From NCBI RefSeq assembly GCF_022919835.1, contig NZ_CP095074.1, positions 4,690,001-4,754,000 on the forward strand: a stretch of 64,000 nt of DNA. The letters are read 5' to 3'. Origin of the DNA: Halobacillus shinanisalinarum. Its GTDB lineage: Bacteria > Bacillota > Bacilli > Bacillales > Halobacillaceae. The notes beneath the pieces are model-generated. The model saw only the letters and a program-made list of their open reading frames with translations. It made no database searches and had not been told where the DNA came from. Shown here piece after piece: positions 53,454-62,587 of the stretch (position 1 is its first letter; each line of letters begins with the position of its first letter). Both the position numbers and the translations under genes were made by a program.

Positions 53454-53965
53454 AATTTAGTAAGCCGATTCTTGTCTTCATCTTAATTACGAATTTTAGA
53501 AACTCCACAACATTGGCCATAACCATTCTACTCCTTCTTCTTTGACACCGTGACTTATTAGTTTCCTTAAAAGGTGGCACTAAGCTATTTATCCTTTATT
53601 TGCACCCATGAAGTCAGAAGGATTATTTCTTTATTTTACTGGCATTAATTTTGGCTTGCAGATTAGTAACATCCGACCCTTAAAGGTGATGGACGTGGCT
53701 TCAGCCACGCATACATACGAAAGCCATTTGGCTATCACTTTTATCAAAAGACGAGGGATGTCGTGATGTTCAAGTAGATTTTTGACCACTCGTATCCTTC
53801 GGTTACATTGTGTTATATTGGCATTAACGAAGATAGGATGGATGTTGTTTTGGACGTATTTTGTTTTATTGGAGGATATGAGTGTGACAGTGAAATTTTA
53901 AAAACTCTATTTATGGATAAGCCTTATTTATTTCATCTACAGGTGATCATACAGAGGTGAATAGG
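53454..53965 (+). other. Intergenic tract with small hairpins
   Basis: CGTGGC-TTCA-GCCACG at about 53694 and AGCCA-TT-TGGCT at about 53722 are adjacent hairpins with no T tract. A GGAGGATATGAG motif at 53873 leads only to a short frame. No gene is supported. Confidence 0.35.
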
Positions 53966-54598
53966 ATGGGAAAATGGTTTCCGCGGATTTATGATATGGC
54001 AATGACCCCTTTGGAACAAGCCAAGTTCAAAAAGGTTAGAAAAATACTGGTAAGCGAAGCAACGGGGAGAGTACTAGAAATCGGATCAGGTACAGGTGCG
54101 AATTTTCCTTACTATAAGAATGCAACACGGGTAGATGCAATCGAACCCAACCCTTTGATGAGGAAACAATCATTTAAACGTATAAAACGATCCCGAGCGA
54201 CAATTAAAACCTATTTAGTCAAGGCGGAAAAACTTCCATTTGAAGAAAATACATTTGACTCAGTAGTAGCAACGCTTGTATTTTGTACGATTCCAGATCC
54301 GGTACAAGCTCTCAAAGAAATCCAAAGAGTAAGTAAACCAGGAGCTAGCTTATTCCTTCTTGAACATGTAAGGATGAACCATCTACTGCTTGGAAGAATG
54401 CAAGATGTATTAACCCCTTTATGGCAGAGAGCGTGTGATGGATGTCACTTAAATCGAGATACTTTAGGATTATTAAAACGTATGAATGTATCGATTTCAA
54501 GAGTCGATTCTATCTATAGAGGTTTTTTTTTATCTATAAAATGTTCAAACAACTCAAAAGGAATCAATGACTATTCACCTGAAAACGAATGTAAATAA
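53966..54598 (+). CDS. Class I SAM-dependent methyltransferase
   Basis: 210 residues from ATG 53966, with AGAGGTG 7 bases upstream (an in-frame GTG at 53957 lies within that site). Motif I is GRVLEIGSGTGANFPYY (about 33-48), the acidic loop is VDAIEPNPLMRK, and motif IV/post-I is FDSVVATLVFCTIPDP, followed by the family element FLLEHVR and GCHLNRDT. The order and spacing fit the small UbiE/METTL7-like methyltransferases. The substrate is unknown. The last 15 residues (NNSKGINDYSPENECK) look less conserved. It has no obvious operon partner. Confidence 0.85.
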   Translation: MGKWFPRIYDMAMTPLEQAKFKKVRKILVSEATGRVLEIGSGTGANFPYYKNATRVDAIEPNPLMRKQSFKRIKRSRATIKTYLVKAEKLPFEENTFDSVVATLVFCTIPDPVQALKEIQRVSKPGASLFLLEHVRMNHLLLGRMQDVLTPLWQRACDGCHLNRDTLGLLKRMNVSISRVDSIYRGFFLSIKCSNNSKGINDYSPENECK

Positions 54599-55120
54599 TG
54601 GTCATTAATCTTTGGTACTAACCCGGGGATACCCAAATAATATATTATGTATTACTTCCTAACGGTTATTGTTACGTCTCAAAATCTGTGGATTTATGAT
54701 TAATATTTATTTTAATTATGATCAAAACGAACATTTATGAGGGCTAATTCCTTCTGATATAATTTACAATGGTGATGTTTTGTCTGCTAGAACGGGAAAG
54801 CGAATCCCAAGGAAGAAAATTTGCTTGGGTAGATAGATGGGCAAAGATGACTGGTGATCGGGCAAAAATTGATGCTAAAGCCAATCCGATCTAGATAAAT
54901 GGAACAGAAGTGGTTTCCGTGGAGAAAACCAGGTGCTGACGAATTGTGAATGGATTTCGGTTTAAACATAAATATATGCTTATTAATTAATGTGATAATT
55001 ACGCCCGTAGATGTTATTGTTCTCGTAATTTAAGTTTACCTCCATTATTGGGGAGCTTTTAGAATAGAATATCAGTAAATTTATTGATAAGCTGTTCTTC
55101 CAATTTATAAAAAATCTTTT
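54599..55120 (+). other. Gene-free tract with possible gene debris
   Basis: From ATG 54776 a 40-codon frame reads FAWVDRWAKMTGDRAKI and IDAKANPI before TAG; beyond it the frame continues with INGTEVVSVEKTRC, a second stop and more. This looks like a decayed gene. Nothing else is supported. Confidence 0.35.
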
Positions 55121-55152
55121 AAAACCATACGAAAAACTCGTATGGTTTTTTT
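55121..55152 (+). terminator. Orphan terminator
   Basis: AAAACCATACGA and TCGTATGGTTTT pair (12 bp) around a 5-base loop, then Ts. No intact gene lies immediately upstream. Confidence 0.8.
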
Positions 55153-55474
55153 ATATAGCGACCAATGTCTAGGGATCAGCTCCTTACGACAAATAGCACT
55201 CAAATTAATGCGCCATTTATCACTGAAATTCACAGTTAGTATCAAAAATGGACCATATTGAGATAAATATGGTGGATCCAACTCACCAATGCAATAGACA
55301 TCTTCTTGATAAAATTGTCTTTATATAGTTAATCCCATTTGAGACCTATGTAAAAAGGGTGTGAAGCGTTTATAATAAAGGTAGGATTAGGGCGACATAA
55401 AATAGACAGAGAAAATGAGAATCTTTTTATTCGTAAAAAATAAAGAAGCAAATGGGGAGGGTAGGGGGTAACTT
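55153..55474 (+). other. Leader region of the DegU-like gene
   Basis: A hairpin GGACCATATT/AATATGGTgg lies at about 55248-55275. No clear -35/-10 pair was identified. The segment ends with GGGAGGGTAGGGGG before the ATG at 55475. Confidence 0.35.
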
Positions 55475-56218
55475 ATGGCGACCAGACTTGTATTAATTGA
55501 GGATCATAAACTATTTCGTGAAGGTGTGAAACGAATATTGGATTTTGAATCCAGCTTTGAAGTCATTGCAGAAGGCGATGATGGAACTGCAGCTTTCGAC
55601 CTTATCGAAAAAAATAACCCTGATATTGTATTGATGGATATTAGCATGCCTGACATGAACGGCATAGAAGCAACAGCGAAGATTAAAGATCGTTATCCAG
55701 ACCTGAAAATGATCATTCTTTCCATTCATGATGATGAAAACTACGTAACCCACGCTCTTAAATCAGGGGCTCACGGGTACTTGTTAAAAGAAATGGATTC
55801 TGATGCTTTAATAGAAGCGATTAAAGTAGTCGCTAATGGCGGATCTTACTTACATCCAAAAGTGACGCATAGTTTAATGGCGGAATATCACCGGTTATTA
55901 GAAAGCCCGGGAGAGAACTCATACCAAACGGTACAGTATCGTAAGCCCCTTCATCTGCTTACACGCCGTGAGTGTGAAGTGTTGCAGCTGTTGGCGGACG
56001 GAAGTAGTAACCGCGGTCTTGCTGAGTCGCTTTATATTAGTGAAAAAACGTTTAAAAACCATGTGAGCAATATTTTACACAAGATGAAAGTTAACGACCG
56101 TACCCAAGCTGTTGTTACAGCGATTAGAAGTAATCTGATAGAAAAGAAATTAGGCAATGGAGGGCCTATCTCCATTGCTTTTTATGATAAACTTATCATT
56201 TCATTCATAACCCTTTAA
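55475..56218 (+). CDS. degU: DegU-type NarL-family response regulator, unpaired
   Basis: 247 residues. The receiver domain has EDH (9-11), phospho-acceptor Asp55 in VLMDISMPD, and [21 protein letters not shown]. The LuxR-type HTH (about 165-225) has [35 protein letters not shown] and NDRTQAVV. Over both domains it is strikingly like DegU of B. subtilis, the regulator of exoenzymes, competence and motility. The partner kinase gene degS is not adjacent, unlike the usual degSU operon. The chain runs about 18-22 residues past the usual DegU end, straight through a terminator hairpin, suggesting a lost stop codon or miscall near 56150. Confidence 0.85.
   Translation: MATRLVLIEDHKLFREGVKRILDFESSFEVIAEGDDGTAAFDLIEKNNPDIVLMDISMPDMNGIEATAKIKDRYPDLKMIILSIHDDENYVTHALKSGAHGYLLKEMDSDALIEAIKVVANGGSYLHPKVTHSLMAEYHRLLESPGENSYQTVQYRKPLHLLTRRECEVLQLLADGSSNRGLAESLYISEKTFKNHVSNILHKMKVNDRTQAVVTAIRSNLIEKKLGNGGPISIAFYDKLIISFITL
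56154..56184 (+). terminator. Terminator inside the 3' end of the degU ORF
   Basis: GCAATGGAG and CTCCATTGC pair around GGCCTAT, followed by TTTTTAT. It overlaps the last codons of the open frame. Confidence 0.75.
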
Positions 56219-56378
56219 TAAGACTTACTGAAACCATGTCGCTTAAATTTGAGTTAAGTGCATCATTTAAACTGTAACGGTCAACCAGGTAAATAACCGA
56301 AGTCTCTCTTTACCTTGATAACTAAGGATATATATGGTAAAAATAAAAGTGTGTTGTTATAAAAAAGGAGAGATATTT

Positions 56379-56651
56379 ATGAATAAAACAGAATTAGTTA
56401 ATAAAGTTGCTGGGGATTCTGAGCTATCTAAGGAGAATGCAGGAAAAGCCGTTGATGCCACTTTGGAATCCATTACAGAAGCACTTGCAAGCGAAGATAG
56501 TGTTCAATTAATTGGATTTGGTAACTTTGAATCAAGAGAGAGGGCAGCACGTAAAGGTCGTAATCCGCAAACAGGTGAGGAAATAGAAATAGCAGCAAGT
56601 AAAGTACCTGCATTCAAGCCGGGGAAAAGCCTTAAAGAAGCAGTAAAATAA
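56379..56651 (+). CDS. hup: HU-family nucleoid protein
   Basis: 90 residues, a small DNA-bending histone-like protein: [20 protein letters not shown] at the start, [20 protein letters not shown] with the conserved RxGRNPQTG arm tip, and [16 protein letters not shown] at the end. ATG 56379 follows AAAAGGAGAG; the open frame reaching back to 56334 lacks a site. It stands alone beside the DegU-like gene rather than at the usual hbs locus, so it may be a paralogue of the main HU. Confidence 0.93.
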   Translation: MNKTELVNKVAGDSELSKENAGKAVDATLESITEALASEDSVQLIGFGNFESRERAARKGRNPQTGEEIEIAASKVPAFKPGKSLKEAVK

Positions 56652-56659
56652 GATAACTT

Positions 56660-56690
56660 AAAGTCAACATTACATGTTGACTTTTTTATT
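56660..56690 (+). terminator. Terminator after HU gene
   Basis: AAAGTCAACAT and ATGTTGACTTT pair (11 bp) around TAC, then Ts. Confidence 0.88.
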
Positions 56691-56745
56691 TAAATCACAG
56701 AAAAGGTTTCTTCACTCGTATTTTTTGAAGGATGAACGAAAAAGC

Positions 56746-56772
56746 AAGAACCCTGGATAAGCCAGGGTTCTT
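56746..56772 (+). terminator. Second hairpin after HU gene
   Basis: AAGAACCCTGG and CCAGGGTTCTT form a perfect 11-bp stem with a 5-base loop, followed by CAATTCTATTTTT. Possibly a back-up or minus-strand terminator. Confidence 0.6.
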
Positions 56773-57146
56773 CAATTCTATTTTTAACCAGTCGGAAAAC
56801 TGCCGGTCTTATTATGTTGAAAGTTTACCTTTTTATGTATCACCAGTCTAGTGTTTATAAAATAAACCTTTTTAATGACTGGATTGTGACTGGATAATAC
56901 TCATAATTGTAAGTGCTATTTATCCAAGAGCATCTTAATTAAATCGAAAAAGCGTTCATAGAGAGACTTCCATTTCCTGTTTAATGTTATTTTAATCTAA
57001 AAGGGGATGGGCGGCATTATGTAATCATCTGCTCATAAACACTATGACTAAAGGGTTTAAAGGTTCTTAATTCCCTTGGGAAGTATTCAGGAGTAACAAA
57101 ATGGGTAACGTTCACTTTGTACGTTCCTGTTAAAGGGGTTGAGGAA
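56773..57146 (+). other. Gene-free tract
   Basis: No gene or clear element is seen. Pieces such as CAGTCTAGTGTTT and CTGGATTGTGACTGG give no stable fold. Confidence 0.35.
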
Positions 57147-57344
57147 ATGGAAAGTTTGATTACTCGATCATATGAGGAAAAGAAAAAGCTTGTAATGATC
57201 TACTTGGCGAATAATATGCAATTATCTCAAAGAGTCATTAGAGTGTTAGCGATAAAAGTTAGCTTAATTCTTGCTTATTGCTACTCAGGGAATCAAATCC
57301 GCACCTTAATGAAGCGAATAATCCTGACGAAGGTCCTAAACTGA
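57147..57344 (+). CDS. Short WYL-like protein, possibly with altered C-terminus
   Basis: 65 residues from ATG 57147 (TAAAGGGG about 8 bases upstream). The pattern MESLITRSYEEKKKLVMIYL, then QRVIRVLAIK, then AYCYSGNQIRTL matches the small single-domain WYL-type proteins of Bacillus (M-x-x-L-x-R-A ... Q-R-x-I-x-V ... A-x-C-x-x-x-x-x-R-T-F). Past RTL the expected end is not found in this frame, so the tail may have been replaced or shifted. WYL domains sense ligands such as nucleic-acid ends in other systems; the function here is unknown. Confidence 0.5.
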   Translation: MESLITRSYEEKKKLVMIYLANNMQLSQRVIRVLAIKVSLILAYCYSGNQIRTLMKRIILTKVLN

Positions 57345-57438
57345 TGAAACAATGAAAAAGCAGGTAAAGTCTCGTCTTCAGAAGACGCGATGTATTCTTA
57401 ATAAATTTTTAGTTAATTTTATAATATTATAAATAATC

Positions 57439-57467
57439 TTGCAATTCTGAATGTAATCCATTACAAT
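57439..57467 (+). promoter_or_regulatory. SigA promoter of the lacI-type gene
   Basis: TTGCAA (57439-57444), a 17-base spacer and TACAAT (57462-57467). The -10 overlaps operator 1, and operator 2 covers the expected transcript start. Confidence 0.75.
57452..57465 (+). promoter_or_regulatory. Operator 1 for the LacI-type regulator
   Basis: TGTAATCCATTACA is a 14-bp near-perfect palindrome whose centre is CC rather than CG. Confidence 0.75.
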
Positions 57468-57470
57468 GTT

Positions 57471-57484
57471 TGTAATCGATTACA
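57471..57484 (+). promoter_or_regulatory. Operator 2 (also a perfect cre match)
   Basis: TGTAATCGATTACA is a perfect palindrome 19 bp (about two turns) from operator 1. It fits a LacI-family operator and also the CcpA cre consensus TGWNANCGNTNWCA. Confidence 0.8.
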
Positions 57485-57515
57485 ATGTTGATAAGGGGAA
57501 CAGGGAGATTTAATT

Positions 57516-58532
57516 ATGACAAAAATGAGTGATGTAGCAAGATTAGCGAATGTATCGACAGCAACTGTTTCAAGGGTTCTACGAAATCCTGAAGCGGTAA
57601 CCGAACCAACGAAACATAAGGTATTAGAGGCCATCGAGGAATTGAACTACCAGCCGAATATGCTGGCTCGTCACTTTCGAAGAACTGAAACGAATACGAT
57701 TCTGGTAGTGGTACCGAACATCATTAATACAGTATTCGCTGAGATTGTCGGTGGTATTGAAGATGAAGCTTCAAAAAAAGGCTATAGAGTGTTGCTGCGG
57801 AATTCAAATAATCAGATTGATAGTGAATATGGCTCAATTGAACACATGAAACAACGACAAGTCGATGGCATGATTATGCTTTCTCCAAAGCTAGATGAAG
57901 AAACTTTATTGGATATTAGTAATCAATATCCGATAGTATTAGCTACTGCTCATCTTGATGGTGTAAAGATACCGGTTGTATCAATAGACAATATTAATAG
58001 TAGTAAAAAGGCAACTGAACATTTAATTAGTTTAGGGCATAAAAGAATTGCTCATTTGACCGGGCCTTTGTACTCGTTGATTTCAAAAAATAGGTGTAAG
58101 GGTTACCGCCGGGCTATGATAGAAAATGGGTTAGAAATATATAGCAATCTTATACTAGAAGGAGATTTTACATATGAGTCCGGCTACAAACAAATGAAGA
58201 AACTGCTTGATCTAGAAAACCCTCCAACTGCAGTTTTTGCTGCTAGTGATGATATGGCCATGGGTGTAGTCAATGCCGCAAAACATCATGGATTGAACGT
58301 TCCAGGGGATTTAGCAGTCGTGGGTTTTGATAATATAAAATTTTCTTCCATTTTTGATCCGCCATTAACCACCATTGCACAACCCATGTTTGGAATGGGA
58401 AAAAGAGCTATGGAGTTACTAATTAGAAAATTCAAAGGCGAGTCACTGTCTCAGACGGAGCATGTCCTGCCAGATAAATTGATTATTCGTGAATCTTGTG
58501 GGACTAAACAGAAAGAAAGTACTGTAGTATAG
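57516..58532 (+). CDS. LacI-family transcriptional regulator
   Basis: 338 residues. The N-terminal HTH is SDVARLANVSTATVSRVLRN, with the hinge helix NYQPNMLARHFR, followed by a periplasmic-binding-protein-like sensor (VVPNIINTVFAEIVGGIEDE, VVSIDNINSSKKATEHLI, TAVFAASDDMAMGVV, VGFDNIKFSSIFDPPLTTI). It divergently overlaps nothing and faces the same way as the sugar operon. Operators on its own promoter and before the next gene indicate autoregulation and control of the operon. The inducer is probably the transported sugar or a metabolite. Confidence 0.92.
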   Translation: MTKMSDVARLANVSTATVSRVLRNPEAVTEPTKHKVLEAIEELNYQPNMLARHFRRTETNTILVVVPNIINTVFAEIVGGIEDEASKKGYRVLLRNSNNQIDSEYGSIEHMKQRQVDGMIMLSPKLDEETLLDISNQYPIVLATAHLDGVKIPVVSIDNINSSKKATEHLISLGHKRIAHLTGPLYSLISKNRCKGYRRAMIENGLEIYSNLILEGDFTYESGYKQMKKLLDLENPPTAVFAASDDMAMGVVNAAKHHGLNVPGDLAVVGFDNIKFSSIFDPPLTTIAQPMFGMGKRAMELLIRKFKGESLSQTEHVLPDKLIIRESCGTKQKESTVV

Positions 58533-58626
58533 GCTAAATTTCCACAAAGGGATGTAATTGTTTACAACAGGGCCATTAAAGGGGGTGAAGCTTCGGAGAT
58601 TCTAGCATGTTTTTATTAACTTAAAT

Positions 58627-58640
58627 TGTAATCGATTACA
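58627..58640 (+). promoter_or_regulatory. Operator 3 before the sugar operon
   Basis: TGTAATCGATTACA, identical to operator 2, lies 28 bases before the TIM-barrel gene start. It probably blocks transcription or elongation into the operon. Confidence 0.8.
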
Positions 58641-58667
58641 TTCAATTTTTTGGAAGGGGAGATTTAG

Positions 58668-59432
58668 TTGTTGAATATTCCGGTAGGTCTACAAATGTTT
58701 ACTTTACGCAATGAGAGTGAGAAAGATTTTATTGGTACTTTAGAGCGAGTTGCTGATATCGGATTTCAAGGTGTAGAATTTGCCGGTTATGGTGGCATGG
58801 AAGCAAAGGATCTCCGTAGGACTATTGATCAATTAGGACTGAAAGCAGCTTCAAGTCATATTCCGATTACTTCTATAGAATCTGAAATAGGAGAGGTTAT
58901 TCAAGCGCAACAGATACTAGGAAGCAAACACATTGTGTGTCCGCATTTACCAGTTGAAAGAAGAAGTGACGAAGATTATCACAAGCTGGTTAAGATCTTA
59001 AATGAAGCTGGACGTAAATGTCAGGAAGAAGGAATTACATTATCTTATCACAACCACGATTTTGAGTTGAGGCAGATGAATGATGGAAAAACCCCTTTAG
59101 AGTTTTTACTAACTGAAACGAACCATGAATGGGTGAAAGCTGAATTTGATATTTATTGGCTAACCAAGGCTGGGGAATCACCTGTGAAATGGTTAAGTAA
59201 ATATGAAGAACGAACACCTCTTGTTCATCTGAAGGATATGACGACAGATGGAGAACGATTCTTTGCTGAATTAGGTACAGGTGGAGTGGACATTGAGAGC
59301 GTTTTAAATAGAGCTGAATCCAATAATGTTGAATGGTGGATTGTTGAGCAGGATCAATCTAGGCGCTCGCCATTTGAAAGTATATCTAAAAGCCTTCGTT
59401 ACTTAAGGGAACAAAATGTTACTTCGATCTAA
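58668..59432 (+). CDS. Sugar phosphate isomerase/epimerase-like TIM barrel
   Basis: 254 residues of the xylose-isomerase-like (AP endonuclease 2) family. Metal or catalytic residues appear in GVEFAGYGG (Glu), SSHIPIT (His), LSYHNHDFEL (His-Asn-His), KAEFDIYWL (Asp), HLKDM (His-x-x-Asp) and EQDQS (Glu). Start TTG 58668 has GGAAGGGGAG 6 bases upstream; TTG 58671 is an equal alternative. Together with Gfo/Idh/MocA enzymes such proteins act in inositol or 3-keto-glycoside pathways; which applies here is not shown by the sequence. Confidence 0.82.
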   Translation: MLNIPVGLQMFTLRNESEKDFIGTLERVADIGFQGVEFAGYGGMEAKDLRRTIDQLGLKAASSHIPITSIESEIGEVIQAQQILGSKHIVCPHLPVERRSDEDYHKLVKILNEAGRKCQEEGITLSYHNHDFELRQMNDGKTPLEFLLTETNHEWVKAEFDIYWLTKAGESPVKWLSKYEERTPLVHLKDMTTDGERFFAELGTGGVDIESVLNRAESNNVEWWIVEQDQSRRSPFESISKSLRYLREQNVTSI

Positions 59433-59456
59433 AACTTAGTAAAAGGGGAGATCAGT

Positions 59457-60725
59457 TTGAAAAAAATACTAGGTATGATTATGATTTGCTCTGTTCTCAT
59501 TTTATCTGCATGTGGAGGGACTTCTTCTAGTTCAGGAGGAGAGGAGGGAAAAAAAGTAATTGAGTTTTGGCATATTGATCCAGGTGAAAAAGAAAAAGTT
59601 TATAAAGAAGCCGTAGCTAAATTTGAAGAAAAGCATCCAGATGTAAAAGTGAAAATGCTGCGAATTCCGAATGATGCCTATAAACAAAAGCTTTCTGTAT
59701 CCATGTCCGGCGGTAATGCACCTGATGTATTCCATAGTTGGGGTGGCGGATGGCTAAATAAATTTGTTAAACAGGACAAAGTGTTAGACATTACCAGTAG
59801 TATAGACAAATCCCACTTTAATGAACTGGCTTTGGACAATGCTATCTTCAATAATAAAGTGTACGGACTTCCCCTTGGTCTTTCAATTGATGTGGTCTTT
59901 TATAATAAAGAAATATTTGATAAATACGGTCTGGAAGAACCGAAGACTTATCAAGAGTGGTTGAACATTATCAATACATTAAATGAAAACGATGTTATTC
60001 CTATTGCATTAGCGAATAAAACAAAATGGCCTGGAGCTTACTACCTGATGAATTTTGCAAGTCGTATTGCAGGACCGGAACTTTTTGATAGCGCCTTCCA
60101 CCGTAAAGGTAAAGGATTTGACGATGAGGCGTATGTACAAGCAGGTCAGTACATACAAGAAATGGTTGAAAAAGATGCCTTTAATGAAGGGTTCAATGGT
60201 GTTCCTTATGATGCAGGAAGAGGCAGACAACTATTATACTCCGGCCAAGCTGCCATGATGGATATGACCATTTCTTTCTTAAATAACGTTCGGACAGAAG
60301 CTCCTGAATTTGAGAAGAAATTAGACTTTTTTGTATTCCCGACTATTGAAGGCGGAAAAGGAAATCGCTCACAGCTTGGTGCTGCAACAGGCCCTGTGTG
60401 GTCAGTATCTAAAAATTCAAAACACCCAGAGTTGGCGACAGAGTTAATTAAAGAACTGACAAGTGAAGAAACTGCAAGGAATTACACAGATCGTACAGGG
60501 TCTTTAACAGCCGTAAAAGGTGTAGTGCCTTCTGATGACTTTACAAAGCAGTTTTATGATGTGGTACAGAAGGCGACTCATTTGCAAATGCCTTATGATC
60601 AGACGCTCCCATCCGAACTAGCGGAACTTCACAAAGATACGACGCAAGCAATTTTCGGTTTGGGTATGACGCCGAAAGAAGCAGCTGAGAAAATGGAGAA
60701 AAAAGCAAAAGAGGTCTTAGAATAG
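59457..60725 (+). CDS. Sugar ABC transporter substrate-binding lipoprotein
   Basis: 422 residues. The signal peptide has lipobox LSAC (Cys at about 20) followed by GGTSSSSGG. The mature part is an extracellular solute-binding protein family 1 member: VIEFWHIDPGEKEK, APDVFHSWGGGWL, VYGLPLGLSIDVVFYNKEIF, GQAAMMDMTISFL. It should bind an oligosaccharide or glycoside. TTG 59457 has AGGGGAG upstream. It is followed by its two permeases; no ATPase gene is present, so a shared MsmX-type ATPase elsewhere is expected. Confidence 0.9.
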   Translation: MKKILGMIMICSVLILSACGGTSSSSGGEEGKKVIEFWHIDPGEKEKVYKEAVAKFEEKHPDVKVKMLRIPNDAYKQKLSVSMSGGNAPDVFHSWGGGWLNKFVKQDKVLDITSSIDKSHFNELALDNAIFNNKVYGLPLGLSIDVVFYNKEIFDKYGLEEPKTYQEWLNIINTLNENDVIPIALANKTKWPGAYYLMNFASRIAGPELFDSAFHRKGKGFDDEAYVQAGQYIQEMVEKDAFNEGFNGVPYDAGRGRQLLYSGQAAMMDMTISFLNNVRTEAPEFEKKLDFFVFPTIEGGKGNRSQLGAATGPVWSVSKNSKHPELATELIKELTSEETARNYTDRTGSLTAVKGVVPSDDFTKQFYDVVQKATHLQMPYDQTLPSELAELHKDTTQAIFGLGMTPKEAAEKMEKKAKEVLE

Positions 60726-60780
60726 TTTGAAGTGTTGAGGGGGGCATCCCCCCTCTTGAAGCAAATGAAGGAGGGATCAT

Positions 60781-61731
60781 GTGGAAACACATGCAAACAA
60801 AATTGTTGCACGGTCTCGAACTGTTGCCAAATCAGCCCCAAAAATCAGCAACAGTAAATTTAAAAGTATTCTTACCATTTTGCTTTTTATTGCTCCAGCA
60901 TTTATTGTTTATGCCGTTTATGTTCTATATCCAATATTCTCGACATTCAATTACAGTTTATACCAGTGGGACGGCATGGGTGAAAAAACCTTTATCGGGT
61001 TGCAGAACTATGTTCAGCTATTTAACGACTCGATTTTTTGGACTTCATTAACCAATAATACATGGGTGGTGCTGGCCTCAATATTTGTTCAAATCCCATT
61101 AGGACTAATTATGGCGCTTATGTTGTTTGCACCTATTAGAGGAATTCGCCTTATGAATAGTGTTTATTTCTTTCCTTTCCTTATGTCTACCATAGCAATC
61201 GGGTTATTATGGGTGCTTATGTATGATCCAATTAATGGAGTAATTAATCAGCTTGTAACCCTGTTGGGATTTGAAAATGTTACCTGGTTAAGTGATTCTA
61301 ACACGGCGATGTTTGCGGTGCTACTTGTCGTTGTGTGGCAATTTTCTCCCTTTTACATGATACTTTTTAAAGCGGCTATAGTTGGAGTTCCAGAAGAATT
61401 ATATGAAGCCGCAAAAATAGATGGGGCCAATAGCTTAACAAAATTTATTCACATTACTTTGCCAATGTTAATGCCAACAATCGTAAGTTCTTCAATTCTT
61501 GCAATTGTTGGTTCTTTAAAAGCCTTTGATATTTTTTACATCATGACCGGCGGAGGACCCAACCATGGTACTGAATTGATGGGAACCTATATGTTCAAGC
61601 AAGCATTTGTTAACTTTAATATGGGATATGCCAGTGCTATCGCTTTCCTTATGTTTTTAATTGCTTTAGTGGTCACCATTATTATCCAGTTAATGGATTA
61701 TTACCGTAAGAGGAAAGGGGCATTTTCATGA
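60781..61731 (+). CDS. Sugar ABC transporter permease (MalF-type)
   Basis: 316 residues with six membrane helices of the binding-protein-dependent transport inner membrane family. The EAA coupling loop is ELYEAAKIDGANSLTKFIHI. The long N-terminal cytoplasmic stretch (1-30) is basic. GTG 60781 follows GAAGGAGG by about 6 bases. It overlaps the next permease by four bases (ATGA). Confidence 0.92.
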   Translation: METHANKIVARSRTVAKSAPKISNSKFKSILTILLFIAPAFIVYAVYVLYPIFSTFNYSLYQWDGMGEKTFIGLQNYVQLFNDSIFWTSLTNNTWVVLASIFVQIPLGLIMALMLFAPIRGIRLMNSVYFFPFLMSTIAIGLLWVLMYDPINGVINQLVTLLGFENVTWLSDSNTAMFAVLLVVVWQFSPFYMILFKAAIVGVPEELYEAAKIDGANSLTKFIHITLPMLMPTIVSSSILAIVGSLKAFDIFYIMTGGGPNHGTELMGTYMFKQAFVNFNMGYASAIAFLMFLIALVVTIIIQLMDYYRKRKGAFS

Positions 61732-62549
61732 CAACGATACTGAAGAAAATTCCTTTGTATATCATTGCTTTAATATTGTTGATATTTACCGGATACCCAT
61801 TCCTTTATATGGTATCTACAGCCCTTAAAAAGCAAAGTGAATTTTTTGAAGAGCCATTTGCGATATTTTCCTCCTTAACCTTAGAAAACTTTGTTTCCGT
61901 TTTTGAAATGGGCTTAACTCGTTACTTTTTCAATAGTATTTTGATTACAGTAGTTGCTGTTGTAGCTGTTATGTTCATTGGGGCTTTAGCTAGCTATCCA
62001 TTAAGCCGGATGAATTTCAAACTAAACCGTGCGGTGTTTTTATTATTTATTTCAGGGATGATGCTACCTATCCATGCTACGCTCATCCCCATATTTAAAT
62101 TTACCGAGAATATCGGACTTTATGATACACTCTGGGCTTTGTTAGGACCCTATATTGCTTTTAGTCTTCCCATCTCCATCTTCATATTAACTCAATTTAT
62201 GAGAGAAATTCCGAAAGCGTTAGAAGAGGCTGCTAAAATGGACGGGTGCACCCACTTCGGGATTTTCTGGAGAGTAATCCTGCCCATGCTTACACCGGCT
62301 TTGATGACAGTGCTTATATACAATTTTATCCATTTGTTTAACGAGTTTATTTTTGCTTTGGTTTTAATATCAAGCCCTGGAAGTATGACACTGCCTCTCG
62401 GCTTGCAGGCTTTTAAAGGAGAGTTCTCGGTGAACGTTCCCGGTTTAATGGCAGCTTTAACCTTAGCGAGCTTACCAATCTTGGTTGTTTATCTGTTCTC
62501 CCAAGAGAAAGTAGTCAAGGGCTTAGGTGGAGGAGCTGTAAAAGAATAA
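61728..62549 (+). CDS. Sugar ABC transporter permease (MalG-type)
   Basis: 273 residues, six helices. The EAA loop is ALEEAAKMDGCTHFGIFW. The C-terminal end (FSQEKVVKGLGGGAVKE) is the usual MalG-family tail that contacts the ATPase. It is translationally coupled to the preceding permease through an ATGA overlap and is followed by the oxidoreductase genes after 38 bases. Confidence 0.93.
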   Translation: MTTILKKIPLYIIALILLIFTGYPFLYMVSTALKKQSEFFEEPFAIFSSLTLENFVSVFEMGLTRYFFNSILITVVAVVAVMFIGALASYPLSRMNFKLNRAVFLLFISGMMLPIHATLIPIFKFTENIGLYDTLWALLGPYIAFSLPISIFILTQFMREIPKALEEAAKMDGCTHFGIFWRVILPMLTPALMTVLIYNFIHLFNEFIFALVLISSPGSMTLPLGLQAFKGEFSVNVPGLMAALTLASLPILVVYLFSQEKVVKGLGGGAVKE

Positions 62550-62587
62550 TCAGTGTTCAAGTATTAATGATAGGGAGGAGTAATTGA

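Noticed and set aside
53690..53735. Attachment site or transposon end suggested by two adjacent hairpins
   Set aside because: No integrase, transposase or matching distal copy was found in the window.
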